Assembly: GCA_964036155.1 (NCBI GenBank)
Contig: OZ038423.1
Span: 40,191,249 to 40,255,248 of the forward strand
Direction: 5' to 3'
DNA from: Diploscapter coronatus
Lineage: Eukaryota; Nematoda; Chromadorea; Rhabditida; Rhabditidae
DNA: 64,000 nucleotides
Positions 43,035 to 55,432 of this stretch are shown here, piece after piece. Positions within the stretch are counted from its first letter, which is position 1, and every line of letters starts with the position of its first letter. Both the position numbers and the translations under genes were made by a program. The notes below the pieces were generated by a model that saw nothing but the letters and a program-made list of their open reading frames with translations, had not been told where the DNA came from and did not search any database.

Positions 43035-44837
43035 TCTCTGAATGAATGTGAAGATAAACGACGATAAAGGTAAGGCGATGGCAACAAACTCTTAATGCAA
43101 TCGATAAAAATATCACGAAAGATACTAGTGCAAGCTAATCTAGGAAGGAGGAAAATTGATATCATCGAGCAATCATGCATTCAGAGAAACTTGCGAAGGA
43201 TGAAACTACACGAGAGATCAATAGGATACTACTCTTTGAAGCGGCTAATCTTAGTATAAAGCTGGCAAAAATAACTACTGCAATCGAAAATCCTGTGAAC
43301 AGCTGTCATTCGCTTTGTGATGGAGAGGGAGTGTGACAAAGAGAAGAGAAGTGGAACATTTCTTGAGTCGAGTTAGCTCGATCACGAAAATTGATTGAGC
43401 GGTTGAAATGTGCCATTGGATAAACGAGTCCAGTGAAAAATTGTTATCGATTTAGTAATGTTAGTAGCAAAAAACGAATTTAATAAATACGCCAAGTTCG
43501 GAAATATTTGCATAATAAAGCTTCCATTGAAATGAAGACTCTAAATGAAATTTTAAAAGTTTGTTTAATAAACTCAAACGTTCTGAGCCTAGATGATAAA
43601 TCTATCCGAGAGCAAGTAAGATTTATTTTAGGATAATTTATGAAAGAACAAAAATAGCTCTCTAAAATTTGAAAATTGCTTCGATTTTTAACGCACACCT
43701 TGTAATTATAAAGACTTCACCGCTATTAAAGACATAATAAGCGACACGAAATGTTCAAATCGTCACAAGATAACTGGAAAAGCAACTAGGAAGAATAAAA
43801 TGCAAAAATAGAAGATGCTGAACGTGATTCGAATAAAATTATGTGCTCCCGATCATTTAGTGCAAATCAGGCATAAATGCGTGAAGTGATCAAAGCCTCA
43901 ACGCCATGCTATGCTGCGTTTTTCTGGTGAATGAGTGACTCACAGCAAGCCATCTCGAGTTACTGCTTTCTTTTTCTAGGTTTCTATTAGGTTTCAAACT
44001 ACCAAACTACTTTTACTTTTGCATATCATTCATTTCAATAATTTTCGAAATCCTCGATTGTTTCATTTTTCATGTTTTATTACAAAGCAAATGCTACACA
44101 TGTGTGTGGTTTAGGTAAGAAATCACATTTTCCATGTCAAAGATTGGATGGCTTATGAGAATGAGAACTATACTGAAAGTTGTAAATAATCGATCTATCA
44201 CCCATATGTTTGGTAATCACACCATTGAACTTCACATATTTTGGCAATAATTTGCAACTTCTATGAATTTCGTATGTTGCCAAAACATTGCTTCAAATGG
44301 TGTGGCAAGACTGCCACCAAAAATAATAAAATAGAATTTTACACAAATAAATCGATGCGCAAAATCAATGAAGTGCATGCTGCACATTGTCTTGTGTTTG
44401 CACAATGCCATAAATTATCGCAGATGAATTGTTCTGATCGAGCTTGAGTCTTATACAGAATGACACCCTGTAATTTCAGATTGAAAAGAAAATACTTGAA
44501 TTTTAGGGTAGTAATAATACCTTGCATTCACCGTCTTACTCACATCAACAAAACTGCGCTTTGATTTTATAGTTAGCTCATTTCAATAAGAAGTTCAAGC
44601 AATACAAAATGTGTATTTCAATCAATCAGCTCGTCGTTGGAAATAATTTTCGGACTCAAGATGGATCTGCATCTACTAGTTTCTTGATAAAAAAATCTTT
44701 TCAAAAATAATTTATAAAATTTTCTCATAAAATAAGCTTTTAGAAAAGTCAATGAAAAGCTAGCTTGTGTTGTGTATTTGAATAACCATTTTATTACATC
44801 CTTTAGGTTCCACTCCTTGTCCCTGTTCTTGTTCGTT
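43035..44837. other. Intergenic region
   Basis: AT-rich, without a supportable gene. Small inverted pairs occur at 44230-44290 (TTTTGGCAA and TTGCCAAAA), and GGTGTGGCA/TGCCACC lies at about 44297-44317. Short frames at 44241-44447 and 44339-44527 overlap each other on opposite strands and lack support. Confidence 0.4.
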
Positions 44838-47800
44838 CTAGAGCATTTTGTTAACTTCCAACTCCCTGGCCTCGATTTCTTCTACATCGTCGCCAAGCAG
44901 CTGGTCTGTCAGAGAGGACGGAATGTTCTCTTCAATCCAACGAAGTTCTTCCTGAAAAAATGCATAATTTAGTATATCACTCTGAAAAATGCACAAACAA
45001 ATATTTAGGGTTTTATGAAAAATGCAAGAATAATCAATGTTTTCTTTATAAAATTTTCAAAATTTGTATTAAGAGAATTGACAATAAGCATGGACACTCT
45101 TGAATAATTATATCAGTCAGATTGAGCAAACTGGATGAAAATACGTAGTAACTAATAAACAAAGTACGTATAACGAGGTTCAGATAAATTGTCTATTTTC
45201 GACACAATTTCATTCTATCATTCCTTTTCGAAAAAATTCTCGTTTTACTCCGCATACTTTTGTTTATGCAATATTGCATATTCTCAGTCACTTTATTCGA
45301 TTTGACCAGAAGAAGACAAAACTAAGATATCAGAAAAGAGAATAGTTAAAACTCGCCTTGATTTTCTGATCCTCCTTGTCCTGCTCCCTCTGGAATTCCT
45401 TCTGTCTTCTATTTTCAGCTCCAGACCCGAATTGCCTTGCTTTGAGCACCTCATAACTGGGATGAGCAGCATTAAATATCTCATCTGCAAAATCGATGTC
45501 TTCAATTTCTATCCTTTCTTTAACCTTGATCATTTTCATCTTCTGAGTCATCGAGCAGCGGAGTGAATGCATATCCGCGATTGTTCTGAGAGGGCCGCCA
45601 GAGAATCATGATCACGACCAGGATGAAGCAGAACTGCACGTGCCAGAACGCGGTATCGACCCAGCTAGAAAAGTAAATTATGAAACCTTATCAAGAATAT
45701 CAACTTTGACATTCAGGGAATTATTGTAAGTGCACGGCGAATGAAAATTTCATCAAAAACTCTTGTGCTCGAAAATACGAGATATCAAAAACTTATCCAG
45801 TTCTTAATTCTGATCAATAAATTGGCTACGAATTTACATGTTTTTTCGAACGAAATTATCAATTGCGTTTTCTCGAAAACATCTTTTTTCTGTAAAAATG
45901 CATTATTTTTGAGGAGCTCAAATAATTTTTTGTAATTTTTAATGAAAAATGAAATTTAAAAAAAAAAAAATCATAATCGAGGGAAAATGACTCACAGTTC
46001 TTTCCAATCCATGAGACACGTGGGAAGGATGTGGAAGAACATGGACCAGGCCATGAACACGACAGAGGCGAACACGGAGATGAGCAGAGTGTTCGTGAAG
46101 TTGCGGTAGATGCGCAGTTTGACCTGAACAGGGAGAATTCATTTATCTCATATTTCTTTATAATAGTTTTATTCAAATTGGTCAAATAAGCCCAATCTCT
46201 TACGTTAAAGCGCTAAATATGAACATTACGCGTATGAGCTTGCACATGAAGAGAAGAGAGTGGCAGAAAAACAAAGTCAGCTAAAGAATGTAGGAAAGAG
46301 TTGTGCATTCTTCCTTTGCGTTTCTCCTTTCCCGAAAAACAAGACAAAGATGCATTTGATCGAAACAACGATGACCTACTTCATTTCTCCTGAGCCTGAG
46401 AGTCCTCATCGTTGTTGCGAGCGAGGTGTAGATCCAGTAGAAAATCACCATTTCTGTGATGATCAGAGGCAGAGCAGCGAATTGCTTCTGCTTGGCTGCT
46501 TCTACTGTATTCTGAAAGGAAAAATGAAAGTACTGCTTGGAAGTGATAAGGGATATATTTCTTCAATTTTGTAAAAGAAATGTATATATGAACGAAATTA
46601 CCTTAGAAACCCGTGCAATTCCCTCGATTGAACAGAACACGAAGTAGACAAGACCCACTCCGGCCACCTGCAAAATGAGCTAATTGATATTTAGAAAAAA
46701 AGTTAGCAAAGGTTACTTATAAAAAATTTTCCCTAAAGTACCAAACTAAGAAATCAACTGAAAAAATGTGATTCACCTGACTGAAAGTGTTACCGAGGCG
46801 TGGTTTGACGATGCCGTATCCGACAGAAACGATAATGACCAGCACGCGAGACATCGTCTTCTTCGCGCACGACACCATCTCGGCCAACTGCAAACTTATC
46901 CGTCACTTTTCAACAATTATCTGTTTATATTATCAGTGAAGAGGCAAAATTGAAGCTCAAAAATCTAACCTCAAGTACTCCTTCGACACTCCTTCCAGTT
47001 GCATTCATAGTGGAGTATTCCGAGAGGAAAAATGCCTTCTCGATCATTCCCAGAATGATTACGCCTCCAATCCAGTACTGAATACGCAGAATCTCCGTGT
47101 AGTACTTTATGCAGAGGTACAACCACGTGATCGCCAGAATCGCGTAGAATACACACATCAACACGTAGAAACTGGAAACAATGGAAATGAGAAAAATAAA
47201 GGACGAAAAAAATCATACCGAAGCAGAGGATAGTCGATTGCAGACAGATAGCCGTCCTGAATTAATTGAGATAAAGTTTATTTTGACGGAGAATGTTTTG
47301 TTGAAAATTTAAGAAAAGGAAAAAAAACTTATAGTTTATTAAATAAAAATTCGCCAATTTTTACCCTACTCCTCCATTCGACAGTTAGAGTGACGTTTAC
47401 GCCATTCGAAATGTCACTGCTCGAGGGAAATGAAACTGTGTTGACCTGAACAATTTGAAATTTTCCAATTCTGTTAAAATTATAGAGTATTTATCTTTTT
47501 TTTAATTTTCCATAAGATAAAATTGGTCTACCTTAATGACCAAGAAGTAGATTCCATCAATGGGCACTTTCTGAGCAGGGTGGAAGGTTCTGAAGGCGTA
47601 ATTCGATCAAATGAAATGGAAAGAAATCAAACAAAAATATAATAGCAGAAAAAGAAAGCAAAATGATTAAAATTTTTAGCAAGTTATTCCCAAAATTATC
47701 CCTAAGCAAACCTGCTGGTACTTCTTGAAACTCTTGGCTGGCTAAATATAGACGAAATCGAAGTCGGGAGAAAGGAATAACATAAGTCAAATTAAGAAAA

Positions 47801-49206
47801 GTGATACATCTCTTAAAAAATATCGTATCAGAAAAGAACTCACGAAAGTGTCAGCTTTGTGCCTCCATCCGCAGTTCCGTCATTCACTCCGGCGAACTTC
47901 TCTGCGGAGCGCTTGCTTCGTCCAGGCTGAAATATCAAAATAACTTATCGGTGAGGGAAAGATAAACGCGAATGTACAGAGGAAGGTATATTGGAGAAAA
48001 AAACAAATCTGCACTTCAATTAAGAGGAATTGTTTTCTAGCAACATCAATTTTTTTTAGAGATTCTTCTTACTAACAGCTTCTTGTAAAAGACATACACC
48101 TGAGGAAAAGGGAAAAGGATAGGGATAGGGTATGGTAGATTAATTGGTCTAGAAAGTCTCCTCATTGTGCTCAACATTTTGAGATTAAACATGGTCCACG
48201 CCTTGCTCTATCTCTAGCCCTTATATGGAGTCATAAAATTTCAGAAGTGTATGCCTTTTACATTAGAAGTCTTACAAACAACTTCCCAATTGCGACTGTT
48301 TGATAGTTGAAAAGAACACAAACTCACATCAACAGGCGTGACATTGTGCATTTGCATGGGATGATCACCCTCTTCGGTGAAGAAGAATTTGCCGTTATAT
48401 TCCTGAAATCTCCATGTTTCAATATTGGCATGAGAATTATGAACGAAATGAAGAGGAATGCAGACAAGTTTCTGACCTTGCACTTGAATCTCTTCTGCTG
48501 GGACTTGTAGAAGGCGATTGTGGGGTAGTCGTAGTCGTCAGGAATGTTGTACTCTTTATCGAAATAGAACGGCTGAAATGCATCTCTTTCTTGAAAACAA
48601 ATCAAAGAATGAACGAACCAAAGTGTGCTCTTTCTCCGTTTTTCGGGAATTGAAAAACTCCTTGTCGCAGGGCGAAGAGCGCAGCACGTATTGCATCTGA
48701 AGCACAACAACAAAATCGTTTCGAATAATGTTTTCCTCAAAAATGGGTGTCATCAATAATGAGACTGATCAATTTTGGTATATTAGTAATATCAAAAAAT
48801 CAAAGTTAACAACTGAAAGATAAGCGAACATCGAATTCGAAGTCGATGAGATCCTGACACTGCATGCTGATTTGCACTTCAGTGCCTGCTCGGCACGACT
48901 GCGGCACGCCCATCAGTTCGTACTGAAAATCGAGAAATTATCATTCACCCCATAATGTTGAGGCTCGAATGGGGATGGAGGCTTTGGCAGATGGTTTCCG
49001 CGTTTTCAACTGGGTGTATGTCACTGCGCACCAAAATCTTTGGTGCGCAGTGACCGTTCCCCTCTTCAACTTACGACATTGGGCTTGAGTACGAGTGTTT
49101 CAGTGTAGATGCCTGGCATGAGCAGGTTGGCCTGCGAGGGGACGGGGCAAAGGAGCGACAGCCACAGGCAGGCAGACACAGCACAGACAGTCCATCGGCG
49201 CTTCAT
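44838..49206 (-). CDS. TMEM87-family GOLD-domain seven-helix protein (GOST)
   Basis: Reads from ATG at 49206 to TAG at 44838-44840 over about 18 exons. It has a signal peptide ([20 protein letters not shown]), then a lumenal GOLD-like domain ([60 protein letters not shown]). Seven helices follow with diagnostic TMEM87 motifs: [90 protein letters not shown] and [20 protein letters not shown]. The cytosolic tail keeps the conserved [16 protein letters not shown] near the C-terminus. TMEM87 proteins sit in Golgi and endosomal membranes and have been linked to trafficking and mechanosensation. The gene appears complete. A perfect hairpin lies in the first intron. It shares a divergent upstream region with the F-box gene at 49936. 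Confidence 0.94.
49020..49054. repeat. Perfect 16-base inverted repeat in TMEM87 intron 1
   Basis: Arms GTCACTGCGCACCAAA and TTTGGTGCGCAGTGAC are exact reverse complements with a 3-base loop. It lies between the first exon (ends 49074) and second exon (starts about 48923), so it would fold as a strong hairpin in the pre-mRNA. Confidence 0.85.
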
Positions 49207-49935
49207 CCTCAAATCGAGCAATGAATGAATCACATAAACGAGAAACGATCGAACGAAATGTAGATTTCAATCAGAAAATATGAAACATGGCGAAGCTGGA
49301 GAACGTGGATTTTACGTCCCATTATCTATACAACGACTGAGAATTTTTACAGCGTACTCTGCGTTTAAGCGCGTAGTTAAGCTTCAATCAAAGAGAGGTA
49401 CTCTCTCATCCGGAACTTTCCATCTAACACCGCGATTCCCCGCTAACAGTCAAGGAAAGGAGTGTAGTGTTGAAGGAGCAGGGACGCAGAATTTTTTTTG
49501 GAGGGCATCAACGTTGTGAGCGTTATTTTGCGGAAAAACATCAAACGATGATGCTCATTGCTTGAATTCTTCTCGATTTTGTTCCCATTTTCCCGTAATT
49601 ATCGATAATTATCCTCGTTTTCAACACAATTTTGTGCATTTCATTCAAGAATTAACTAGTGTGAATGAAACTAATCACTTTCATAGCTGTTTTCTTGAAC
49701 CAAATGCACGAAATTGGGAATACTTCAAAGTTACAAGCAGCGTTGCAAAATTTTGGGTAGAAATGAAATCGAAGCATGAGAAAGATTAGAAATTAGTCAA
49801 ATTATCCGAAATTCAACAAAAAGTGAAGAAAATTCGAAAATGAAGGGAAATTCAAATGAATTTCTCGTCTTTCGCTTGTTCATTTTTCAGTTTTTCTTAT
49901 CGCGCAGTTTTCAAGATTATCGTCCGAATTCAGGT
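49207..49935. promoter_or_regulatory. Divergent upstream region of TMEM87 and F-box gene 1
   Basis: Carries the promoters of two divergent genes. CGAATTCAG ends two bases before the F-box ATG, which suggests a trans-splice acceptor. No TATA box stands out, and short frames here look spurious. Confidence 0.4.
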
Positions 49936-52842
49936 ATGATCGATAGCCTTCCAACAGAGCTAGTCCTGCTGAGCTGTCAGTATCTGTCCAATGAAGAGCT
50001 CGAGACTCTGGCCTGGACGAGCAGGCGATTCATGCAGATTGTAATCCGGAATCTGCCCACTGCACTCCAACCCAGGATTCCCATAGATATGCTCACGATC
50101 AGTCCCTTTCCGGTAGTTCATGTGAGTCGTTTTGAATCGAAGTGCTCGATTAAAGACCTTTAATTTCGAATTCTGACTTCGATTTCAAATTGGTAGCTAA
50201 TCCGAATTCGGTATGGAAATTTAGCAAGTCAATTTCAATTATTCGAAAATTTTTCAGAGTTCAAGTTGACATTACTACCGTTACTTTCAACTTTTTCTAT
50301 GACTCTTATCCTCTTTCCATTCAGGGCGAAGACTTATTCGCGCTGACAGTGAATTGCAAGTTCAAGGAAGGAGCGGACAATAATGATTTCATCGTGTCTG
50401 CCTACATTCGGAAGGCTCAAGAACGACAGCAATTTGCAGAGGATGACCGGATCAATCTTGAACTCTTTCTCAGGTGGTATCAATTTTGTAAGTCATTGTC
50501 AAAACATGTTCATGTTAGAATCAGATTTGCCATGCAGTTCTTAGTTCTGCAAACCGCACGAAATTGTCCACTCGTAAGAAAAAATACGATTTTCCCTTCT
50601 TCTTGTCTCCTCTTCGAATAGACGACTACTTTTACCTGTTATTCTTAGCGCGACGAGTCGCTTTGCAAATCCGATCGAGAATATGTTTTGAATAAAGAAA
50701 GTTAGGAAATTACGATAATCACTTTCTTAAATAAGACAAGAATGCAAAATCAACCGAATACATTTGAAATGGCGAAATATTAAGGAAAAATGTGCAATTT
50801 TTATTCACTTGTTTTACACTTTTTTAATCCTTCAGCAAGATAAAACAACCTTAATAGTTGTTTTATCTCTATTGCTCAAGATTCTATCTTCGTTCTTTAC
50901 TCCTAGTTTGAAACTTTGACGATTTTAGGTCGTAGAGAATTGAAGAAGAATATTCCATTCGATCAATGCGTGCAGTGGGAGGATTTCTACATGTCGAATA
51001 TGAAAGGACTCAACAAAACTGAGCCTTTTAACAAAGCCGTTCCGCTCAGTCAGCAACTCTTTGTCAGATTCAACGTCAAGCTCTTTTCTATTGTAAGTTC
51101 TCGAATATTATTCTATAAAATTCTTAAGAATAGCTACTCGTTTTTAAACCTTTTGGAAATTCCAAGCCGAAGAAAGGCTTTCAAGAAAAATAGAATTTTA
51201 TAGAGTAATCTTATTTATCTCTACCAAAAGCGGATGGAAGTTCCGTATTCGAACAAAATTGAGCAGAGTTCGTTTTTCCCCACCTGGACTCTCAAAGAAG
51301 GGATTCCCCAAAAATGGGTTGCGAGAAAAATGAACAGTGCCAAAATTGAAACGAATGTTGATTTAAAACTTTGTAAATTTAGGCTTTTCGCACCTCTGAT
51401 CCCTACTTTTTATAAAGAATTTTCGATGTTTGAATTTTTAGACTCGATGCACGACTAGGCAGTTCTGGCAAGTGATGGAAGCTCTCGGATCGACCAGAGG
51501 CACACTCAGATCCTTCGGAATCCAAAGCAAACACATGCACTTCGACATGCCCGATATGACTCGCTGTGAAAATTCCAGCTTCCTAAGGATCCATCGTATG
51601 CTATAGAACATTAGAGCATTTCTCTAATTTTCACAGTAATCATATTTCAGCTCCATATTTGATGGAAATTCCAGCTCCAGTTTGCACAATAGCCACTCTG
51701 TCGATTCCCCTCTTTGAAAATACCGTAATCAATTTGATGTTATTATCAGATCTGGTGGAAACCCTTCAATAAGGAAGATTTCTTGAGACCAAAGCTGTCG
51801 CAGATAAAAAAAAATAAGCGAGAAAATGTTGAAGTCAGAATCGAGATTTCCCACCCATCTAATAAATATCTCAAAATTATTCAGCTGTGCTGCTTCAACA
51901 ATGTGAGTGCGAGTGAATTCGAGAGGCTGCCATTCGTTTGTGCGAGGCGAGTGCAAATCGACGGAGGATTCGGCTCGCTTCGACAATTCTTCGAGAATTT
52001 CTTCATCGCGGCTCCAGTCGTTCAGGAATGGCAGTTCTGTCTGATAGAGAACTCGGACAGGTTCTTTGGTTGGGACACCCTCGAGACCATTCTCAACTCG
52101 GTGTATCCCGATGTCCAATACGACATAATCAACACTTCCAGTCATATCCGACGGTACACATCTTATTTATTCAGCTCACTGCTGACAGCTACTAATAACT
52201 AAAATTGATGAAAGGATGGAATGATAGAACCCAGTAGTTAGATATAGGAAAAAGGAAGGAAGGAGTAAAAAGAGAGCGCTAGAAACAAAGGTTCTGTCTT
52301 CCTGTCGTCTCCTGCATTTGTCGGCGGCTAGAGAAGATAGGAAGTGAAATAAGAAAAAGCAGCCGACAAATATAGTAGATCTCATTCTGGCATTCCGCTA
52401 AGTTTCATCATATACAGTGGCGACCGAAAGTTCTGTTTTGTATAATCATAATTATGAATTCCGTTTACGAGGTCAAATTGCCGTGAACCAATTTGTATGA
52501 AACTTGGCAGGTATTCGCCATTTACCGAGACGAGTATGTACTAAATTTCACTTAAATTGGTCAAAGAATATTGGACCTTATAAGCTGAGTTCATAACCTT
52601 TTTTTTCAAACTTTTGGCTGTTCCCCAGCAGTTGACGTTACTTTCTTCATTTTTACTTTTTCAGCTACAAAATTATATCATCTGTCCGAAAGTGGGATGT
52701 CGAAATCAAACATTTCGATGGAATTTGCCGATTCGATTTGAAAATCTCCAAGGAAAGTCGGCTTTTCAAGCGAAAATTGGAGCATAATTTTAGAGAAGAG
52801 TGGTGTGATTACGGGATGAGTCTAAAGCGAAAATTTTTGTAA
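49936..52842 (+). CDS. F-box protein 1
   Basis: Starts MIDSLPTELVLLSCQYLSNE, a clear F-box (LPTELV...LETLAWTSRRFMQIV), which in SCF ubiquitin ligases binds Skp1. Later exons follow: GEDLFALTVNCKF (50325-50491), CRRELKKNIPFDQC (50929-51091), RMEVPYSNKIEQSSF (51232-51359), TRCTTRQFWQVMEAL (51443-51597), PPYLMEIPAPVCT (51651-51723) and IWWKPFNKEDFLR onward (51750-52153). The obvious stop at 52202 is probably not used. A GTACAC donor after 52153 is in phase with an exon at 52665-52842 whose VEIKHFDGICRFDL matches EIRHTGGMPCYIV in the last exon of the paralog at 55433. The skipped 511-base intron holds a transposon-like sequence. The substrate-binding part has no LRR or WD motif I can see. It is a lineage-specific family member. 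Confidence 0.82.
52413..52610 (+). mobile_element. Possible Tc1/mariner-type transposon relic in an intron
   Basis: Begins TACAGTGGCGACCGAAAGTT, which resembles the terminal inverted repeats of Tc1/mariner elements including the TA target base pair, followed by non-coding DNA with ATGAAACTTGGCAGGT. No matching opposite end and no transposase are present. It lies inside the predicted last intron of F-box gene 1. The right limit is a guess. Confidence 0.35.
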
Positions 52843-53735
52843 ATTTGTAAACTTTCTGGTTTTCTTTCTAGTAACTATTTTCAGTTTTTAATCTTCTCAC
52901 AATTTATACTTTGCCAATGATTTCCAAGCTTTCACGCACCCGCTTAGGTTTTCTAGAACTTTTCACATATCAATTTCTTTCTAAGCCATTAACCATTGTG
53001 ATTCAATGAAAAGGGTATTTAGATCCTACTTGCTATTCGAATTTTGTCCGAACTTAGAAATGCTGTCGAATTTAAAAATGTTAAGATTTTGCCAATAAAC
53101 GGCTTTTTATAGGCCAATTTTAGTTTATTCTCATCCTTTGACAAAATAACTTGTCATGAAATATTCCGTTTTCACGTTTTGCCATTTATCTTTCTTGCAA
53201 TTTCAGCAGAATCATGTTAACAGATCTCCCAGCAGAGTTATCGAAGTGAAATTATCCACGAATATTGTGAAGATCAAATCATGAAAGCTAGCAAAATTTC
53301 AGTAGGATCGATATATAGCAAGAACGTGAATAGAAATTTTAAATTAAAGGATTGTGCAAAACCTGGGAACTACCGAGTTCTTTCGAGGAGCCAGTATCCA
53401 TAATTTTTGAAAAACCTTTGAATTGAATATCAGTTGAGATTTTTTCACATGTTGCCAAGATAGCAATCAGATATGTAGATATTTTGCAATTCCTATTCCA
53501 TCTTCACGATGAAAATTTCCTTCTCTCCTCTCTCTGCTGTCTATTGTCTATTGTTTACTATTTCTCCTTGTTGTCCAGAGGGTAGGTCATTATTGACCAG
53601 GTCAGCAAGCAGCAGCAGCAGAAAAACGTTTCTTTCCATTCATTCTTTTTTCTCGAATAACTTTCACTTTTATCATCTCTTCAAGCTTTATAGTCATTCC
53701 TACAAATTACTTCAGCTTATTGCAGCTTTATCAGA
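52843..53735. other. Intergenic region before the TMEM272-like gene
   Basis: AT-rich, with a pyrimidine-rich stretch at about 53510-53700 directly upstream of the next gene, giving a spurious frame at 53509-53739. A TTTATCAG acceptor ends one base before that gene's ATG. Confidence 0.4.
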
Positions 53736-55007
53736 ATGAAGCTTCAACTTGGACAACTAAAGCCTGACACTACCAGTGAAAGCGCTGAAAACTGGAAACC
53801 ATTCGGTTTGTTTTGAAGGTTCTTCAAGAGCTAATCTAACACTTGTAGAAGAGTTCAAATTGCTGATAAATGATTTACGCCAAATCAAATCGCGTAGTGA
53901 AGCAGCTAAATGGCTGTTCAAGTTTGACAAATCATACGATATGTTCAACTTCAAGAATAGACCGTGTCTGTGTAAGTTTTTATTCGGAAAACTGAATGAA
54001 TTCAACCTAAATTCAGTTTCACTTACTATCGTGATGTTGTGCATTCCTTCCGTAACTGCTCTAGTCATTGCATTTATGTATCTGGACAGTTGTGCATCGA
54101 AATCCACTCCGATCTCCTTCATGTCCATTCCGGTGTGGCTTCTCATCACTGCAGGAATCGATCTCGTTCACAAGCTGCTTTTTGCCGCCTATGAATGCTT
54201 CATTAAGGTACCATTATTATCGCGCTTCGAAGTAAAATACTATTGGGTTGAAAGTCTTGCAACATCAATTTATAACTTATCCTACAGAGCTATGCTAAGC
54301 CAATCGGTCTGAAAACTTACATATTCCACATTGTATTTCCTAAATATCTCCAGAGTTTCAACGAAATTCGATTTATTCTGTAAGATCTGTGATCTTCTCA
54401 ATGAAGCTCAGGTATGTGAACAAAGCAAGAAAAATATAAATGAAGCTGAAGAAAAGTTTCACAACTTTTCCTGACTAAATCAAATTCAATTGAAAATCGT
54501 GGGAATTCTAGAAAATATCATGTTGAATATAGTTGTAAATATTTTCAATTTTATTGCTGTCTAGCTCTGTGGAAATATAGATATTCAGTATCGCAAGACT
54601 TCTCTCAACCCAATATTTTCTATTCGAAATTTTGCTTCAGGACAATAAAACGGTCGAAATATTCCGCAGTTTGCCAGCCAGCGTTGGCATCTTTGAACTG
54701 ACCTACATGTGGACGATCGTGATCGTGAAAATCGGATGGTATGTCAAGTGTTGATTTTTTATTATCTCTACATTCGATTTTCAGGCTGTGGTTGGGTGCG
54801 ACAATGATTTATTCAGCGAATTGGTTCAACCCCATTCCATGTGACTCGATGGTTCTTCAGTTCGGTCTTTTCTACGTATTCTTGGACTGTCTTGTCGTGG
54901 CTGTACTTTGCATCTTGACGATTTGCCTCTCAATTTGGGTCTTGTTCTATTTGGAAAAGGACCAAAATTCTCTTCCTTTCTATGCTCAAATCGATCAGTT
55001 TCTTTAG
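53736..55007 (+). CDS. TMEM272-like four-helix membrane protein
   Basis: Starts MKLQLGQLKPDTTSESAENW; a GT-AG intron (53805-54015) joins in phase to SLTIVMLCIPSVTALVIAFM, then YLDSC, then IPVWLLITAGIDLVHKLLF (to 54208). Small exons near 54288-54306 and 54356-54412 (ICDLLNEAQ) and exon 54643-54738 (DNKTVEIFRSLPASVGIFEL) follow. The last exon (54784-55007) has WLWLGATMIYSANWF and LDCLVVAVLCILTICLSIWV before TAG. Four hydrophobic helices with a YLDxC motif after the first and a short P/I segment are typical of the TMEM272 family, whose role is unknown. An alternative start at 53776 would run through the intron and is less likely. AATAAA lies at 55191-55196. The two small middle exons are the least certain. 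Confidence 0.75.
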
Positions 55008-55432
55008 GAATACAAAAACGCAAACGATAATAAGAGCGTCACATTGATCATCTAATTCTTTCTACCATTTTTATATAGCTCAGGGAATATTCTTGTGAAA
55101 TATAGATTTCCGATTCAATTTGATCCTTCAATTTAAATAAGTCTTTCAGCGTACCTCTAAGTATTTGGCAATTTTGTTGCAAAATGTTTCAATAAATTGT
55201 TTTCATTATCTTAACATAGAGATTAAATTGGCCTTTAGTTTTTCTTTAAAGTATCATTATGAAAACTAAATTTCAATGACGTGATGTGCACAACAGTTGA
55301 AAGTATGTAGTTTACTGATAAGGAAAGCAATAGCTAAACTTAAAAATCGATATCCTTCATCAAACCAGCCAATTCTTTTTTAAAGAAGAATTCTCATTCC
55401 ACAATTTAGAAAATAGTATTCTTTCAGCAAAG
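55008..55432. other. Intergenic region
   Basis: Holds the TMEM272-like polyadenylation signal (55191-55196) and the upstream region of F-box gene 2. A TTCTTTCAG acceptor ends six bases before the F-box ATG. Confidence 0.5.

Noticed and set aside
52155..52202. Stop at 52202 as the end of F-box gene 1
   Set aside because: An in-phase donor after 52153 and a downstream exon matching the paralog make a longer protein more likely, though a short isoform is possible.
53776..54312. Unspliced + strand frame of 178 codons
   Set aside because: Contains the first helices of the TMEM272-like protein but its N-terminal half reads through an intron; the spliced start at 53736 is better.
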